Assembly (NCBI GenBank): GCA_030272585.1 | Contig: BSYQ01000001.1 | Coordinates: forward strand, 9,067,001-9,131,000 | From: Bryopsis sp. KO-2023 | Taxonomy: Eukaryota > Chlorophyta > Ulvophyceae > Bryopsidales > Bryopsidaceae | Length of the DNA: 64,000 nt | Reading direction: 5' to 3' | Part shown: positions 39,906-50,321 of the stretch, piece after piece | Numbering within the stretch: position 1 is the stretch's first letter | How the letters are laid out: each line of letters opens with the position of its first letter | The notes under the pieces: model-generated | Databases searched by the model: none | What the model saw: the letters and a program-made list of their open reading frames with translations, nothing else | Told to the model about the DNA's origin: nothing | Position numbers and translations under genes: made by a program

Positions 39906-42900
39906 CCTCGTGAATGTGGGGGGTTAGACCAAAACCTTCCCTGCGTTTTCTTAAAGGAATATCACTGAACAATAATATAGTCCAAAACTTGTCCCTCGTT
40001 CAATATTCACTTCCCTCCTTCACGTCTCTCAAAAACAAATTCCGTTTGTACTCCACTCTGTGAAGTCCACAACCGTTCTTTCAAATCCAAAACAATATCC
40101 TGACGACTAGTGTCGTTCCTCTTGAAATCAACTGAACATTTATACCCCACAGTGCTTTCCACAAGTGTGGTCGTTCATCCTACAATTCCTTACTCAGTGC
40201 ATTATCCAACCACAGTCGAAATATCCAGGTCAACACTGGACGCTGTACCTACTGGCTTGCAGCGAAAAATATCTCGACACTTCGACTGGCATAATGCCGA
40301 TAAAACAATCAACCATAAACACAAATATAAAGTTCCCGACCACCGGAACCACAAAAATCAAAGGGAACAAGTAAACGCAACTGTCCCGCATAAACTCGGT
40401 TTGTCCAAAAAGACTAGTCCGAATACCTGTGACCTCGACTCAGTTTTTCAGGCAGAACTGCTTCAGTACTTTTTCGACTACTCTGAAACAGCCTTCGGTG
40501 GATAGCCTGTTTAATTTTGCATCCAACGGTACCTTGTACAAGTCATTTGGATCAATAGTCGCTTAGTTATGCCTTCTCGGACGTAGTCGTCCGAGTTCAA
40601 GGTTTGCCCTTCTGTTGGTCCTTGGTCATCCGGAGTGTCGTCCGTGTTGCCAGAAGTGTTCGTCCGCAACATCTTCTCACGCTGATTTCTCTCACATGGT
40701 GTCTGAGGATTCGTTCCTCTCCTTGGTGATGTGGTGATGATGATCATTGTGAAGTCAGGGTGGTACCCAGTCGCCCAAAGTCTCGTCTACCATGTCCGAA
40801 GTGTGCGTCAGCTTCTTCGTTCAGGCGCGCCTTTGGTCTACTTCGTCCACTGGCCTCTGCACCAGTCGCGTCGAAAGGTGCTCAGTGACGACTCGTCCTC
40901 AACGCCAGTGCACTGTACCGTTCGTCCACACTCGAAAAAGCTCGTGCCTTGCGCCAGTCACCTCGTCCGCTCGCTTCTGCGCTGTCCAGGTGCTGGTCCT
41001 GTTGACATCTCAGTTTGCATCGTGCCCAAGGCTACATTATCAACTCGGACGAGTGCTGGTGCGCGTGCCTATTGGCGAGCGTTTCCACCTTCGTCGGTAG
41101 CTGACTCGATCACCCGTTTGGTACGAGCATGGCACACTTTGAAGTGTCATTCGTTCGACTGGGACAGTGGGGGTTCAACTTGGCCGACGTTCCCAGCCTG
41201 ACGGACTCTCGTCCAACAAACTGTTCTTTTTCCGGTCAGCTCACTCCTGTCCCCGTTCAAAGGTCTCCTCTGCCCGGCCAGCGAACTCTTGTCTTCGTTC
41301 GACGAACTCCTTTGTTCGGACAGTGAAGTCTTGTCCCCGACCGACGAACTCTTGTTGTGTGACGACTTCTTTGCCCGTTCGATAAACTTCTTTCCTTTAC
41401 TGACGACAACTATTGTCACGCTTCACATGGCTTTTGTTTCAGTGGCGTTGGTTCAAGTCCTGCTCGTACCCTGTCTTCCTGAACCAGACCTTCAGTCCCT
41501 GACTTCCGCAGTTCTTTTGTCAACAGCTTGTTACTTCAAGTCTTTACCACTTCTTCTGCATCTGTGAGTTTCTTCGTCCAAGGGTCCTTCTCCTTGGGCC
41601 ATTTCCAATTTCCTTTCGTTTTAGTACAGCCAATAGATCTTCATCCACTGCTTAATTCCCGCTGGTATCACGACCATTCTGTCCCGTTCCTTTCCGTCGT
41701 CTTGGTCGTCCTTTTTTAAGATCACTGTTGTCTCCGACCTTCTTCCATCAATAAACTTTCTCTTGGTCGCATTAATGGACTCAACTTGTCTTGCTCGATC
41801 GTCGTATCATCGAACTCTTCCTCACATCAATAACCTTTGTCTCGCTTTCCTTTCGGTGGGTCAAGCTATCCAGTTCGTACGAGCTGGAGACACCTCGTCA
41901 GACTCGTGGCAGCGGATTCGATCCGTCCCATTCCGGCCCTCCACTGGGACGAGTTTGACTTTACACTCACTCCGTCTCCACCTTCCTCGTACGGGTCTCG
42001 CTGAATAGTCTTGACTTTCGTCCAAAGCACAAGACAAGCTTATGTTCCAAGATATCTTGATTCCAGGCCCAAGCCTAAACGTCACTAGAATATGAATTCT
42101 TCGAGCTTTTGCTTCCCCTCGATGGTCCACATCTTGTAGAGCTTAGCTCGTGTACAGAATTCTCTTTACGCTTTCTTCGAGCTCCAATTTCAATCGAGCT
42201 CCTCGTCCACAATCACTTCTAGATTCAGTGATCGTACTCGTTGATATGTACTCCCTGTTCTTGAGCTGAGATAGCTTGGTGATGCGTGTGGATAATCCTT
42301 TATTGTGCCTCAAGTGTATCCATGTATTCGAGCCTTAGGAAATTCCTTTTCCGGCCGTATTTATACTTGGTACAAACTTGTGCATCCTTGATCCTCCTAT
42401 CGTCCGCAATCAGCTACGACCGCGAATCTCATGAACTGTGTTTAGTTCTTCTTGAGACTCATGGTGATGTGCTCCTCCTTGTTTGGTGAAGCGAGGTCGG
42501 TTCAACAACCTTTCCGCCGGCGTCCTGGCGTATCCTCATACCATCACCCATCATCCTTCCTCTGCCGTGATACCTCTTGTGTTCGGCGTGATCAAGTCGG
42601 CTCAACAACTGTCCTTGGTGTTGCTAGTGATACACGATACGGGACGTTGGTGGACCGGCCCGCCCCCTTTGCGGGCTGTGCCGCTTTATCCCGTATCATC
42701 TCGTCCCCCCCCGGGCCAGTGGTCGCCCTCGACCACCTTCTCCTCGTGCCCGTTACTCCATTCTCCTTGACCCTCTCTGCGATTACCGGGTTACCGTTCT
42801 CTCGCGGGTCTATTCGGGGGTTCTCCAGGATCTTTCTTGTGATCCTCTGATCCTTTGTTCTTATCCCTTTGATCCGTCTAGTCTCTTGAGCTTATGGTCT

Positions 42901-43078
42901 TTTGCCTTGCTCTGCGGCGGCGATCACTGTGATGATCTCAGCCCCCTCCCCTCCTTCGCAGTGATCCTCATGCTCTTTCACCTCTCGTTACTACCACTCT
43001 CGGGTCAGAGGCGCCAACTCACTCTCAACTTCCATGGCCTCGCTAGGACTCGAACTCGTGACCTTCGGATCGCAAGTT
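39906..43078 (-). other. Internal region of degenerate element(s) F
   Basis: About 3.2 kb without gag or pol. The words CTCGTCC, TCGTCCG and GGACGAG recur many times, also in the LTR at 39623. Frames are short and carry no domain. It is bounded on the right by a primer-binding site in the matching orientation, so it reads as a non-autonomous minus-strand LTR element, possibly a fusion of two. Confidence 0.5.
42628..42698. repeat. 71-bp TIR-like repeat, copy 1
   Basis: TGATACACGATACGGGA...TATCCCGTATCA with an internal hairpin (GCCCGC...GCGGGC). The same sequence lies in reverse at 52756-52820. Confidence 0.7.
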
Positions 43079-43092
43079 CGGCTCCGAAACCA
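43079..43092 (-). other. Primer-binding site beside the 438-bp LTR
   Basis: On the minus strand TGGTTTCGGAGCCG (16 bases identical to the element A site when extended), two bases from the LTR end at 43095. It implies that the LTR serves an element reading leftward. Confidence 0.65.
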
Positions 43093-43094
43093 AA

Positions 43095-43532
43095 TGATAG
43101 TGAAGCTTGTGGGTGACGCAATAGTGGTCGGCTGTGGTAGTTGGATTCGTGATAACTTGCTGGCTAACGCAAGTATACTTGGGGGGTTTGTTGGTTTAGA
43201 CAACTCTCTAGCTAGCGCGGTTGTGAACGCTACTAGAGCACTTAGGTTGGGAAGTGATTGCGTCAGGCAAACACTTAACACACACACACACACAAACACA
43301 CACACAAGCGGGAACACACCAATCCCACGAATCCCGAGTTCTTACAAAGTAAAGAAGATGTCAAAACAACGAGTGGGCCTCTTAAGTACCCCTAAGTGTA
43401 GTACGCTGACGCATGCCCCAAACTCTGGGTCTAATCTGTCTTACTCGTGAACCCACATGCGTCAGCCACCCTCGGCTCTATCCCAAACTACCTCGTATAG
43501 CGCTAACCTCGTATAGCGCTAAAAGACTAACA
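43095..43532 (-). repeat. 438-bp LTR between elements F and B
   Basis: Same family as 13585-15816 and 1-249. Read rightward it is TGATAG...CTAACA and sits 143 bases before gag of element B. Read leftward it is TGTTAG...CTATCA followed after two bases by a primer-binding site. The second reading fits LTR rules better, the first fits the position of gag. It has a (CA)n tract at 43279-43303 and four TGACGCA motifs. Confidence 0.8.
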
Positions 43533-43547
43533 TACGCCCCCCCCGCA

Positions 43548-43567
43548 AAAAGTGGGCGCCCACTTTT
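43548..43567. promoter_or_regulatory. Perfect 20-bp palindrome in leader of B
   Basis: AAAAGTGGGCGCCCACTTTT is fully self-complementary. It lies between the LTR and gag, where retroviral RNAs carry dimer-initiation palindromes; TGGGCGCCC also resembles a primer-binding site. Both readings are inference. Confidence 0.5.
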
Positions 43568-43674
43568 GATCGAAACTTGTGAACGTGGCGCAACAAACGT
43601 TTTTGTTTGTTTGTTTGGTAGAGAGAAACTCCAACCGTGGTTGTTGAGTACTCCCAAATAGTGGCTGAGAGACC

Positions 43675-46326
43675 ATGGCTGACCGTGAACACGCATTGGC
43701 AGTGCGCGAGCCTCAAGTTGAAGAGCCAGGGATTGAACCTGAGTTCGATGAGGAATTGCCTGACGCACCCAATGTTGTGTACCAACAAATAAACGTCCAG
43801 AACATCCACAATGTCCAGCAAGCAGCTGTCGACATAGACATGGGAGCTGATGCGGAAGCCTTAAGAGAGGATGTGGACGCGGTCCATGACCGTGTGGACG
43901 ATTTAGCCCACGGGCTAAGGGGTCACCTGCAGCAAGTTGACCAGACACTGGGGCAGAGGCTAGCCCATACTGAGGCCTCTGTGTCGAACCAACTGGCTGG
44001 CGCATCAGAGGTGATCGGGCAGGCGCTGGAAACACAGCACCAGCATGCGCAACAGGTTGAGGCCACACAGCATGCGGTGGTGTCGCAACAACAGAAGCTG
44101 GATTCAGTAGCGGCTCAACATAGTCGATACGAGCAGAGGCTATTACGCCAAGATATCGACCATAGAAAAGAAAGAGCCGAGATCAAAGCTTCTGTGGACG
44201 CAATAACGAGGAGAATGGATGCCGCAGACATTCTAGCGGACTCTCGTTTTGCTGACCTAAAAGAAGCAACTGAAGCATCAGCACTTCAGTTAAAACAACT
44301 CTCCGAGTTATCCCTTGTTCAAGGGCGGAGAATTGAAGGCTTATTAGGAACTGTTGCGGATTCCAACGAAAAAGTCGAACGGACTCTAGAATTGTTTCGG
44401 GAGTCCTTGCACAAACAAGGTGCTGAGGTGAAGCGTTTGCAGAGCTCAAGAGTAGCAATTCAAAAAGATTTGATTGCCTTGGAGAAAAAGGCATCCAAGA
44501 CCTGGGATCAGCAGCAAGATGCAGCTGATGTGGTTGCCTTAAGATTATCTGGCCTGGAACGAAGCATGGAGGATGTGAGTGGCGGAAGTCAGAGTGCCCA
44601 AAGTGGAAGTGATGCTCGTGCAGTATCACCAGAGCGAGAAGAATCAACTTCTCCTGAGCCTGAGGACTCAGCCTTTGGGATGCCACTGCCGAAGAAATCA
44701 GTAAAGCAGTTGGCTGCATCATGGCCGCCACTAGACCAGAGCTTCGCGGTAGGAATGGTTGGGGCAGGAACCTCAACAATACCGGCTCCTCCAGCAGTAC
44801 AGGTCGAGGAGGGTGAAATTGTTGCTGCAGAAGCACCACCATGCACTGCAGTGGACAGCGCACCAGACGCTGATTTCACATTCCCTCAGTTGATACCTCC
44901 AAGTACAAGAGCTCAGCCTGGAGTACGCATCTCAGAACCCGACTCTGCCGATGGATCACGTAGACCCACACGAACTAACCCAAGAGTTCTCTCCTCAGCA
45001 GAAGTGTTATATCAAATTGACCTTGAGCGTGCTAAGGCACAGGTCAGAGAAGAGAAAGGAAAAGAACCCATGCAGATCCCCACACGTACTGGAAGATTGG
45101 GACTTGGGTTAAGTGCTTTGGGAGCAAGGGTAGAAAATAATCCCTTTGCCGCACTTGGTTCATATGAGTCTACTGGTGGACCCAGTCGAGTTCCTCGCAT
45201 GCGAGGTAACTTTGGAGACCCTGGTGATGACGACCCAGATGATGATGGCGGTGATGATTACCGCGACAGACGAAACCGCCCACCTTCCCGCATTCCAGGT
45301 GCGCCTGATGGCGGAGGAGGTGGTGGCGGCGGTGGAGATGGTGGAGGCGGTGGACCTCCCGGTGGACCTCCTGGTGGAGGTGGAGGTGGAGGTGGCGCTG
45401 GACCACCAGGGCCAGGACCTCCTAGGCAAGGACAGTGGTTGCCTAGCACCGTCAAGTTGCAAATGCCTCGCGCATTTAACGGAAGTGGCGAACCAAAAGC
45501 CCGTAAATGGCAAGTGCTCATGACGCGGTACTTGAGAACCTGCGGAGTGCATGAAGCACAGTGGCAATCGATTATGGCCACTAACCTTTATGGGGCTGCC
45601 TCGGATTGGTTAACGATGCAAGAGTTGAAAATTCACCGAGGTGAAAGACCACCCTTCCGTGACTGGATGGACTTCATGGATGGCTTAGCTACAGCTTTTG
45701 AATTCTCTAGTGATCGAGATGAAGCGTGGCGTGACCTCCACAAACTCAAGCAGACTGGAACCGTGAAACAGTTTGTAAAAGAGTTTCAGCGGTTAGTCTT
45801 GAGGATTCCAGACCTCGAAGAGGATCACCAGTATTTGCTCTTCGTGGATGGACTTAAGAGTGAAGTTCAGAAGTTAGTCGCTGCAACGGTACCTCGAGAT
45901 GTCGAGGCTGCCATCATATCTGCCGAACGATTGGAAGCCCTTGGAGTTGGAACACAAGGCCAAGGAGGGCAAACCAATCAGAAAAAGAAAGGAGTCTGGC
46001 GTGGTGGAAGAAAGAAGAAAGGCCAGAATCAGGGTCAGCAGCAGCAGAACCCTACACCACCAGCCCAAGCACCACCACAAGCTGCCGCAGGAGTGCAACA
46101 GCAGCAGCAACAGCAACAAGGACGAGGAGGAGGACGTGGTGGTGGTGGACGTGGACGCGGTGGTGGTAACCGTGGAAGAGGACAAGCCAATCAGGGAAGA
46201 CAGAACCCCCAGGGGGGAGGGGGATATAATTGTTATCTTTGTGGAAAGAAGGGTCACCCTGTGAGGCAATGTCCTAGATTGGAGGAGGTGAAAAACCTCC
46301 CCGATGTAAAAAAAATGTTAAACTGA
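43675..46326 (+). CDS. gag: Gag polyprotein of element B
   Basis: 883 codons from an ATG in ACCATGG context. Residues about 35-50 hold the motif INVQNIHNVQ, also near the start of element A Gag. A very long coiled-coil-like region follows (about 55-305), then acidic, Pro/Ser-rich sequence, a Gly-rich spacer (about 540-585), the Gag capsid-like domain (about 595-755, starts PRAFNG), Q-runs and RGG repeats, and one canonical zinc knuckle C853-x2-C856-x4-H861-x4-C866. The stop follows 8 bases after an A8 run that forms a slippery site for shifting into pol. Confidence 0.93.
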   Translation: MADREHALAVREPQVEEPGIEPEFDEELPDAPNVVYQQINVQNIHNVQQAAVDIDMGADAEALREDVDAVHDRVDDLAHGLRGHLQQVDQTLGQRLAHTEASVSNQLAGASEVIGQALETQHQHAQQVEATQHAVVSQQQKLDSVAAQHSRYEQRLLRQDIDHRKERAEIKASVDAITRRMDAADILADSRFADLKEATEASALQLKQLSELSLVQGRRIEGLLGTVADSNEKVERTLELFRESLHKQGAEVKRLQSSRVAIQKDLIALEKKASKTWDQQQDAADVVALRLSGLERSMEDVSGGSQSAQSGSDARAVSPEREESTSPEPEDSAFGMPLPKKSVKQLAASWPPLDQSFAVGMVGAGTSTIPAPPAVQVEEGEIVAAEAPPCTAVDSAPDADFTFPQLIPPSTRAQPGVRISEPDSADGSRRPTRTNPRVLSSAEVLYQIDLERAKAQVREEKGKEPMQIPTRTGRLGLGLSALGARVENNPFAALGSYESTGGPSRVPRMRGNFGDPGDDDPDDDGGDDYRDRRNRPPSRIPGAPDGGGGGGGGGDGGGGGPPGGPPGGGGGGGGAGPPGPGPPRQGQWLPSTVKLQMPRAFNGSGEPKARKWQVLMTRYLRTCGVHEAQWQSIMATNLYGAASDWLTMQELKIHRGERPPFRDWMDFMDGLATAFEFSSDRDEAWRDLHKLKQTGTVKQFVKEFQRLVLRIPDLEEDHQYLLFVDGLKSEVQKLVAATVPRDVEAAIISAERLEALGVGTQGQGGQTNQKKKGVWRGGRKKKGQNQGQQQQNPTPPAQAPPQAAAGVQQQQQQQQGRGGGRGGGGRGRGGGNRGRGQANQGRQNPQGGGGYNCYLCGKKGHPVRQCPRLEEVKNLPDVKKMLN
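46308..46315 (+). promoter_or_regulatory. A8 slippery site for -1 frameshift gag to pol
   Basis: In the gag frame the bases read GTA AAA AAA ATG, so A-AAA-AAA is a classic -1 slippery heptamer. The -1 frame is open from here through the gag stop (46324-46326) to the pol start. RNA polymerase slippage on A8 would have the same effect. Confidence 0.7.
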
Positions 46327-46580
46327 CCGCCAGGCAGGAAACTGCTTCGTCTGAGCCTGGCCGACGCAAACGTCGTAAGCGAAACAGAGTTCGTAGGCGG
46401 CGTAGGAAGCATAGATCAAAAGTAGGTGCCTCGAAAAAGGTTTGTACTCACAGCGGAAAACCTGAGGAGCGGACTAGTACACCGCGTGAAGAGAGAACAG
46501 AGACACTCTCCACATCTACCCAATCGGCACATGACAACTGCGATTGGAAAAATGAACAGAAGGAAAGCACACCGGATGAG

Positions 46581-49500
46581 ATGGACGCGCCTCATGCGTC
46601 ATCTGCATCTCTTCCCTCTGTTAGTGAATCTGTGGGCTCATTGGAGTCACAGAGTAGTCTACAGGAGTCCCTGCCTGCAGACGTAGACGATAGTGGGTCA
46701 GAAACAACCCAGCGGTCTACCACAGAGCGAGTTAATGTGTCAGAAGTTCGATCAACTTCGTCAACCAAGGGTGACACATGCCCTCTGTTAAAAATTCAAG
46801 AAGTGCCTGTGAGAGGGTACGAAGTAAAAGCACGGATCAAGACCACGGACCTTTATGCATTCATTGATTGTGGAAGTACCGCAAACTATATCAATGATAA
46901 GGTAGCGCGTGATCTCGGGTTGTCGATTACACCAAGCTCAAAGAGAGCAATGTTGGCAAACGGAGATATTAAAGAACTGGCTGGCAGCTGTAACAACCTC
47001 CGAGTAAAGATAGGAGGGCTGAAGTGCAAAATGAAAGCGGATCTGTTCCCAGACCTTGGTTATGACCTAATATTGGGCATGCCTTGGTTGCAGAAAGAAA
47101 ACCCCCGCATAGACTTTCAGCAGAATGAGATTTCAGTTTGCAAAAACAGCCAAGTGTTTCATCTCCCGTTGCGTCATCCAACCCAAGAGAGTATTGAACC
47201 TGAACGAAAAGTACAGTCGATACTGCAAGAAGTGCCAGTGACTGAGTGTTCAGCTAAGAGAATGATGCGTCATCTCAAAACAGAGACAGCATTCATGGTT
47301 GTAGTGCAAGAATCTGAAGAGAAAGCTTTAGGCCAACATGAATTGCCTGACGCAATAGAGCGAACACAGCCATTCAACACTGAGGATGAGATTGGCAAAC
47401 TTATTCGTTCAGACACCCCTGCCGAAATTAAAAAGGTGGTAGAAACACACCGTGGTGTGTTCCCTCGTGATTTACCCCCAGGGATCCCTCCGAAGAGAAA
47501 AGGTCATGAGTTTAAGATAGACCTGGAGGATCCAACACCTATCCATCGTCCAATATACAAGCTTTCACCAGCAGAGCTGGATGAAGTGAAAGCACAAGTG
47601 GACTACCTTCTGGAACAGAAGAAAATCAAACCATCCGAGTCCCCTTGGGGCGCGCCAATCCTATTTGTACCAAAAAAGGATGGAGGCTTAAGGATGTGTG
47701 TAGATTACAGGTGGATCAATAAGGTGACGGTGAAAAACCGATATCCTTTACCCCTGCCAGAAGAATTGATGGATAGAGTGTTCAAAGCCAAAGTGTTCTC
47801 AAAGTTAGATCTGCGATCAGGCTATTGGCAATTTCCAGTAAGGCCATCTGATACAGATAAAACAGCGTTCCGCACGAGATACGGTCACTTTGAGTTTTTG
47901 GTAGCGCCTTTTGGGCTAACCAATTGCCCAGCGCAATTCCAAACTCTAGTGCAAGACCTACTCACAGAGTTTTTAGATGATTTTGTTGTTGTCTTTATTG
48001 ATGACATACTCATCTTCTCTGAAAACATGGAACAGCATGCCGAACACTTAGAGAAAGTCCTGTCGCGACTAGCAGAATATCAGCTTTTTGCTAAGGCAAG
48101 TAAAAGTGAGCTGGCTGTCGCAACAGTAGACTATCTTGGCTACCGCATTAGCGGAAATGGGTTAGAACCACAGGAACAAAAAGTGAAGGCAGTGAAGGAG
48201 TGGAAGGAACTGCAGAGTGTTAGCGATGTACGTAGTTTCCTTGGAATGGTTTCATACTATAGGAAATTCATTCCCCAGTTTGCACATGTTGCTGGACCAC
48301 TCCATGACTTAGTGAAAAAAGACCATCCCTGGAGATGGGGACAGGTTGAGCGTGGCGCATTCAATGAACTGAAAAAGCGTCTAAGTCAAGCTCCCGTCCT
48401 TATTTTTCCAGATGCGTCACTGCCTTACACTGTGATCACTGATGCGTCGAATGAAGCCATCGGTGCCGTGTTAACACAGGATCACGGAGAGGGGCTACAG
48501 CCAATAGCTTACCTCTCACGTAGATTCAAGCCTGCCGAGCTTAACTATGCACCATACGACAAAGAGTTGTGTGCAATATGTTATGCGATGGTGCAGTGGA
48601 GACATTATCTAGAAGGTTGTGCGGGTGGAGTAACAGTGTTCACTGACCACCAACCTCTGACGCATATTCTGTCGCAGAGGAACCTTTCTAGAACCCAAGC
48701 AAGATGGCTTGAGGCGGGGTACCTGACTTCGATCAACCCCAAGATCTCCTATATCAAAGGCAAGGCTAATGTGTTAGCAGATGCTCTCTCCCGCAGTGTT
48801 CCTAAGCCCGTGGAAACTGCGATGAACATTTCCACTTGGCAAGTGCATCAAGCAAGCCAAGACGAGTGGAAACAAGCCCTCCAAGCTGATAACTCCTTGG
48901 TGAAGATATTGCGGAAGCTTGAGAGTGGCGAGGAAGTTGAAGGATATTTCCTCAGAGAGGGAATACTCTGGACGGTCCCAAAGAGAGGATTAGTCGAGAA
49001 AGTGGTGGTTCCTAAAGGCCAGCGCAATAAGATTATGAAGGAGTGCCATGAGACACCTTCAGCAGGCCATACAGGACCAGCGCGAACAGGAGAAATCCTA
49101 GCGCGGCGATATTGGTGGAAAGGGTGGATGAATGAGTTGAAGGCATTTGTGCGCGAATGCCCTGTGTGCCAACAAATAAAGGCTGACACACAGAAGCCTA
49201 TGGGCTTACTTCAACCCCTGCCAATACCTGAGCGGAAGTGGGAGCAAATTACCACTGACTTGGTGACAGATCTACCAGCATCCAATGGGTTTACTGCTGT
49301 AGCTGTCTTTGTCGATAGACTTACCAAGTTTGTGCATTTCGCCCCATGTACTAAAGAGATTACCGCTGCAGGATACGCCCAACTTTTTATCGAACATGTT
49401 TACCGCAACCATGGTCTACCTAAAGTGATTGTGTCTGATAGAGACCCTCGCTTTACCAGCAAGTTCTGGCAGACGCTTTTTAAAGCTCTGGGTACAGAGA

Positions 49501-50321
49501 TTCGTATGAGTACAGCTTACCACCCTCAGACGGATGGGCAGAGTGAGGTTACCATACGTACTCTGGAAAATTTCTTAAGGCCATATGCTGAGAGGTATCC
49601 CCATAAGTGGGTTGAGTATTTACCTACAGCAGAGTTTGCAGCAAACAATGCAGTGAATGCGAGTACAGGGTTCGCACCTGCATACTTGATGTATGGGTAC
49701 CATCCAGAAACACCAAACATTGGTGGGACGGCAACGCAATTTCAAGTGGAAGCAGTTAAGACTATGGTAGCACGGATGGCACAGGACTTAGATACCGCAA
49801 AAGCATATTACTCTAGAGCACAACACAGAATGTGTGTGAGTGCAAACAAGAAGAGGAAAGATATTGCTTTTGAGAAAGGGGATAAAGTCCTGATAAAAAG
49901 CCGTTTTATTCCGTTGGCTGCTTTGAACAAAGTGAGTCCCAAACTGCGCCGTCGATTTGTGGGTCCCTTTGAAATTGTGGAGAAAATATCAAAGGTGGCT
50001 TACAGAGTTCAACTTCCGGAAACATGGCTCATTCACCCAGTGTTTCATGTTTCTAAGTTCAAGCGTTATCACGCCTCGAGTGATAACAGCAGGCAAATAC
50101 AACCTCCAGAAGGAGAGTTGATTGGTAGCGAAGTAGAGTATGAGGTCGAAAATATCCTAAGGGCTAGAGGTAAACGCAATCGCGAATACCTAGTGCTGTG
50201 GAAAGGATACGATCTACTTGACGCTACTTGGGAACCTGAAGCTAATCTGGTTAACGCACCAGATATACTTCGCGCATTTAAAGAGAAAGAAAGAAAAGAG
50301 TTGCAGAAAGGAAGAGAATAG
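46581..50321 (+). CDS. pol: Pol polyprotein of element B (PR-RT-RH-IN-chromo)
   Basis: 1,246 codons from the first ATG; the frame is open back to the slippery A8 near 46311, adding about 90 residues including a strongly basic run (RRKRRKRNRVRRRRRK) that could be a nuclear or RNA-binding signal. Protease: D96-C97-G98, Cys where most have Ser or Thr. Reverse transcriptase FIDD (D474, D475). RNase H D621 in TDAS. Integrase: H...GHTG...CPVC zinc finger and D893, D953, E989, again 35 residues between the last two. Chromodomain at the end (EYEVENI...YLVLWKGY...TWEP). No break. Codon use is more AT-rich than in element A. Confidence 0.95.
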   Translation: MDAPHASSASLPSVSESVGSLESQSSLQESLPADVDDSGSETTQRSTTERVNVSEVRSTSSTKGDTCPLLKIQEVPVRGYEVKARIKTTDLYAFIDCGSTANYINDKVARDLGLSITPSSKRAMLANGDIKELAGSCNNLRVKIGGLKCKMKADLFPDLGYDLILGMPWLQKENPRIDFQQNEISVCKNSQVFHLPLRHPTQESIEPERKVQSILQEVPVTECSAKRMMRHLKTETAFMVVVQESEEKALGQHELPDAIERTQPFNTEDEIGKLIRSDTPAEIKKVVETHRGVFPRDLPPGIPPKRKGHEFKIDLEDPTPIHRPIYKLSPAELDEVKAQVDYLLEQKKIKPSESPWGAPILFVPKKDGGLRMCVDYRWINKVTVKNRYPLPLPEELMDRVFKAKVFSKLDLRSGYWQFPVRPSDTDKTAFRTRYGHFEFLVAPFGLTNCPAQFQTLVQDLLTEFLDDFVVVFIDDILIFSENMEQHAEHLEKVLSRLAEYQLFAKASKSELAVATVDYLGYRISGNGLEPQEQKVKAVKEWKELQSVSDVRSFLGMVSYYRKFIPQFAHVAGPLHDLVKKDHPWRWGQVERGAFNELKKRLSQAPVLIFPDASLPYTVITDASNEAIGAVLTQDHGEGLQPIAYLSRRFKPAELNYAPYDKELCAICYAMVQWRHYLEGCAGGVTVFTDHQPLTHILSQRNLSRTQARWLEAGYLTSINPKISYIKGKANVLADALSRSVPKPVETAMNISTWQVHQASQDEWKQALQADNSLVKILRKLESGEEVEGYFLREGILWTVPKRGLVEKVVVPKGQRNKIMKECHETPSAGHTGPARTGEILARRYWWKGWMNELKAFVRECPVCQQIKADTQKPMGLLQPLPIPERKWEQITTDLVTDLPASNGFTAVAVFVDRLTKFVHFAPCTKEITAAGYAQLFIEHVYRNHGLPKVIVSDRDPRFTSKFWQTLFKALGTEIRMSTAYHPQTDGQSEVTIRTLENFLRPYAERYPHKWVEYLPTAEFAANNAVNASTGFAPAYLMYGYHPETPNIGGTATQFQVEAVKTMVARMAQDLDTAKAYYSRAQHRMCVSANKKRKDIAFEKGDKVLIKSRFIPLAALNKVSPKLRRRFVGPFEIVEKISKVAYRVQLPETWLIHPVFHVSKFKRYHASSDNSRQIQPPEGELIGSEVEYEVENILRARGKRNREYLVLWKGYDLLDATWEPEANLVNAPDILRAFKEKERKELQKGRE

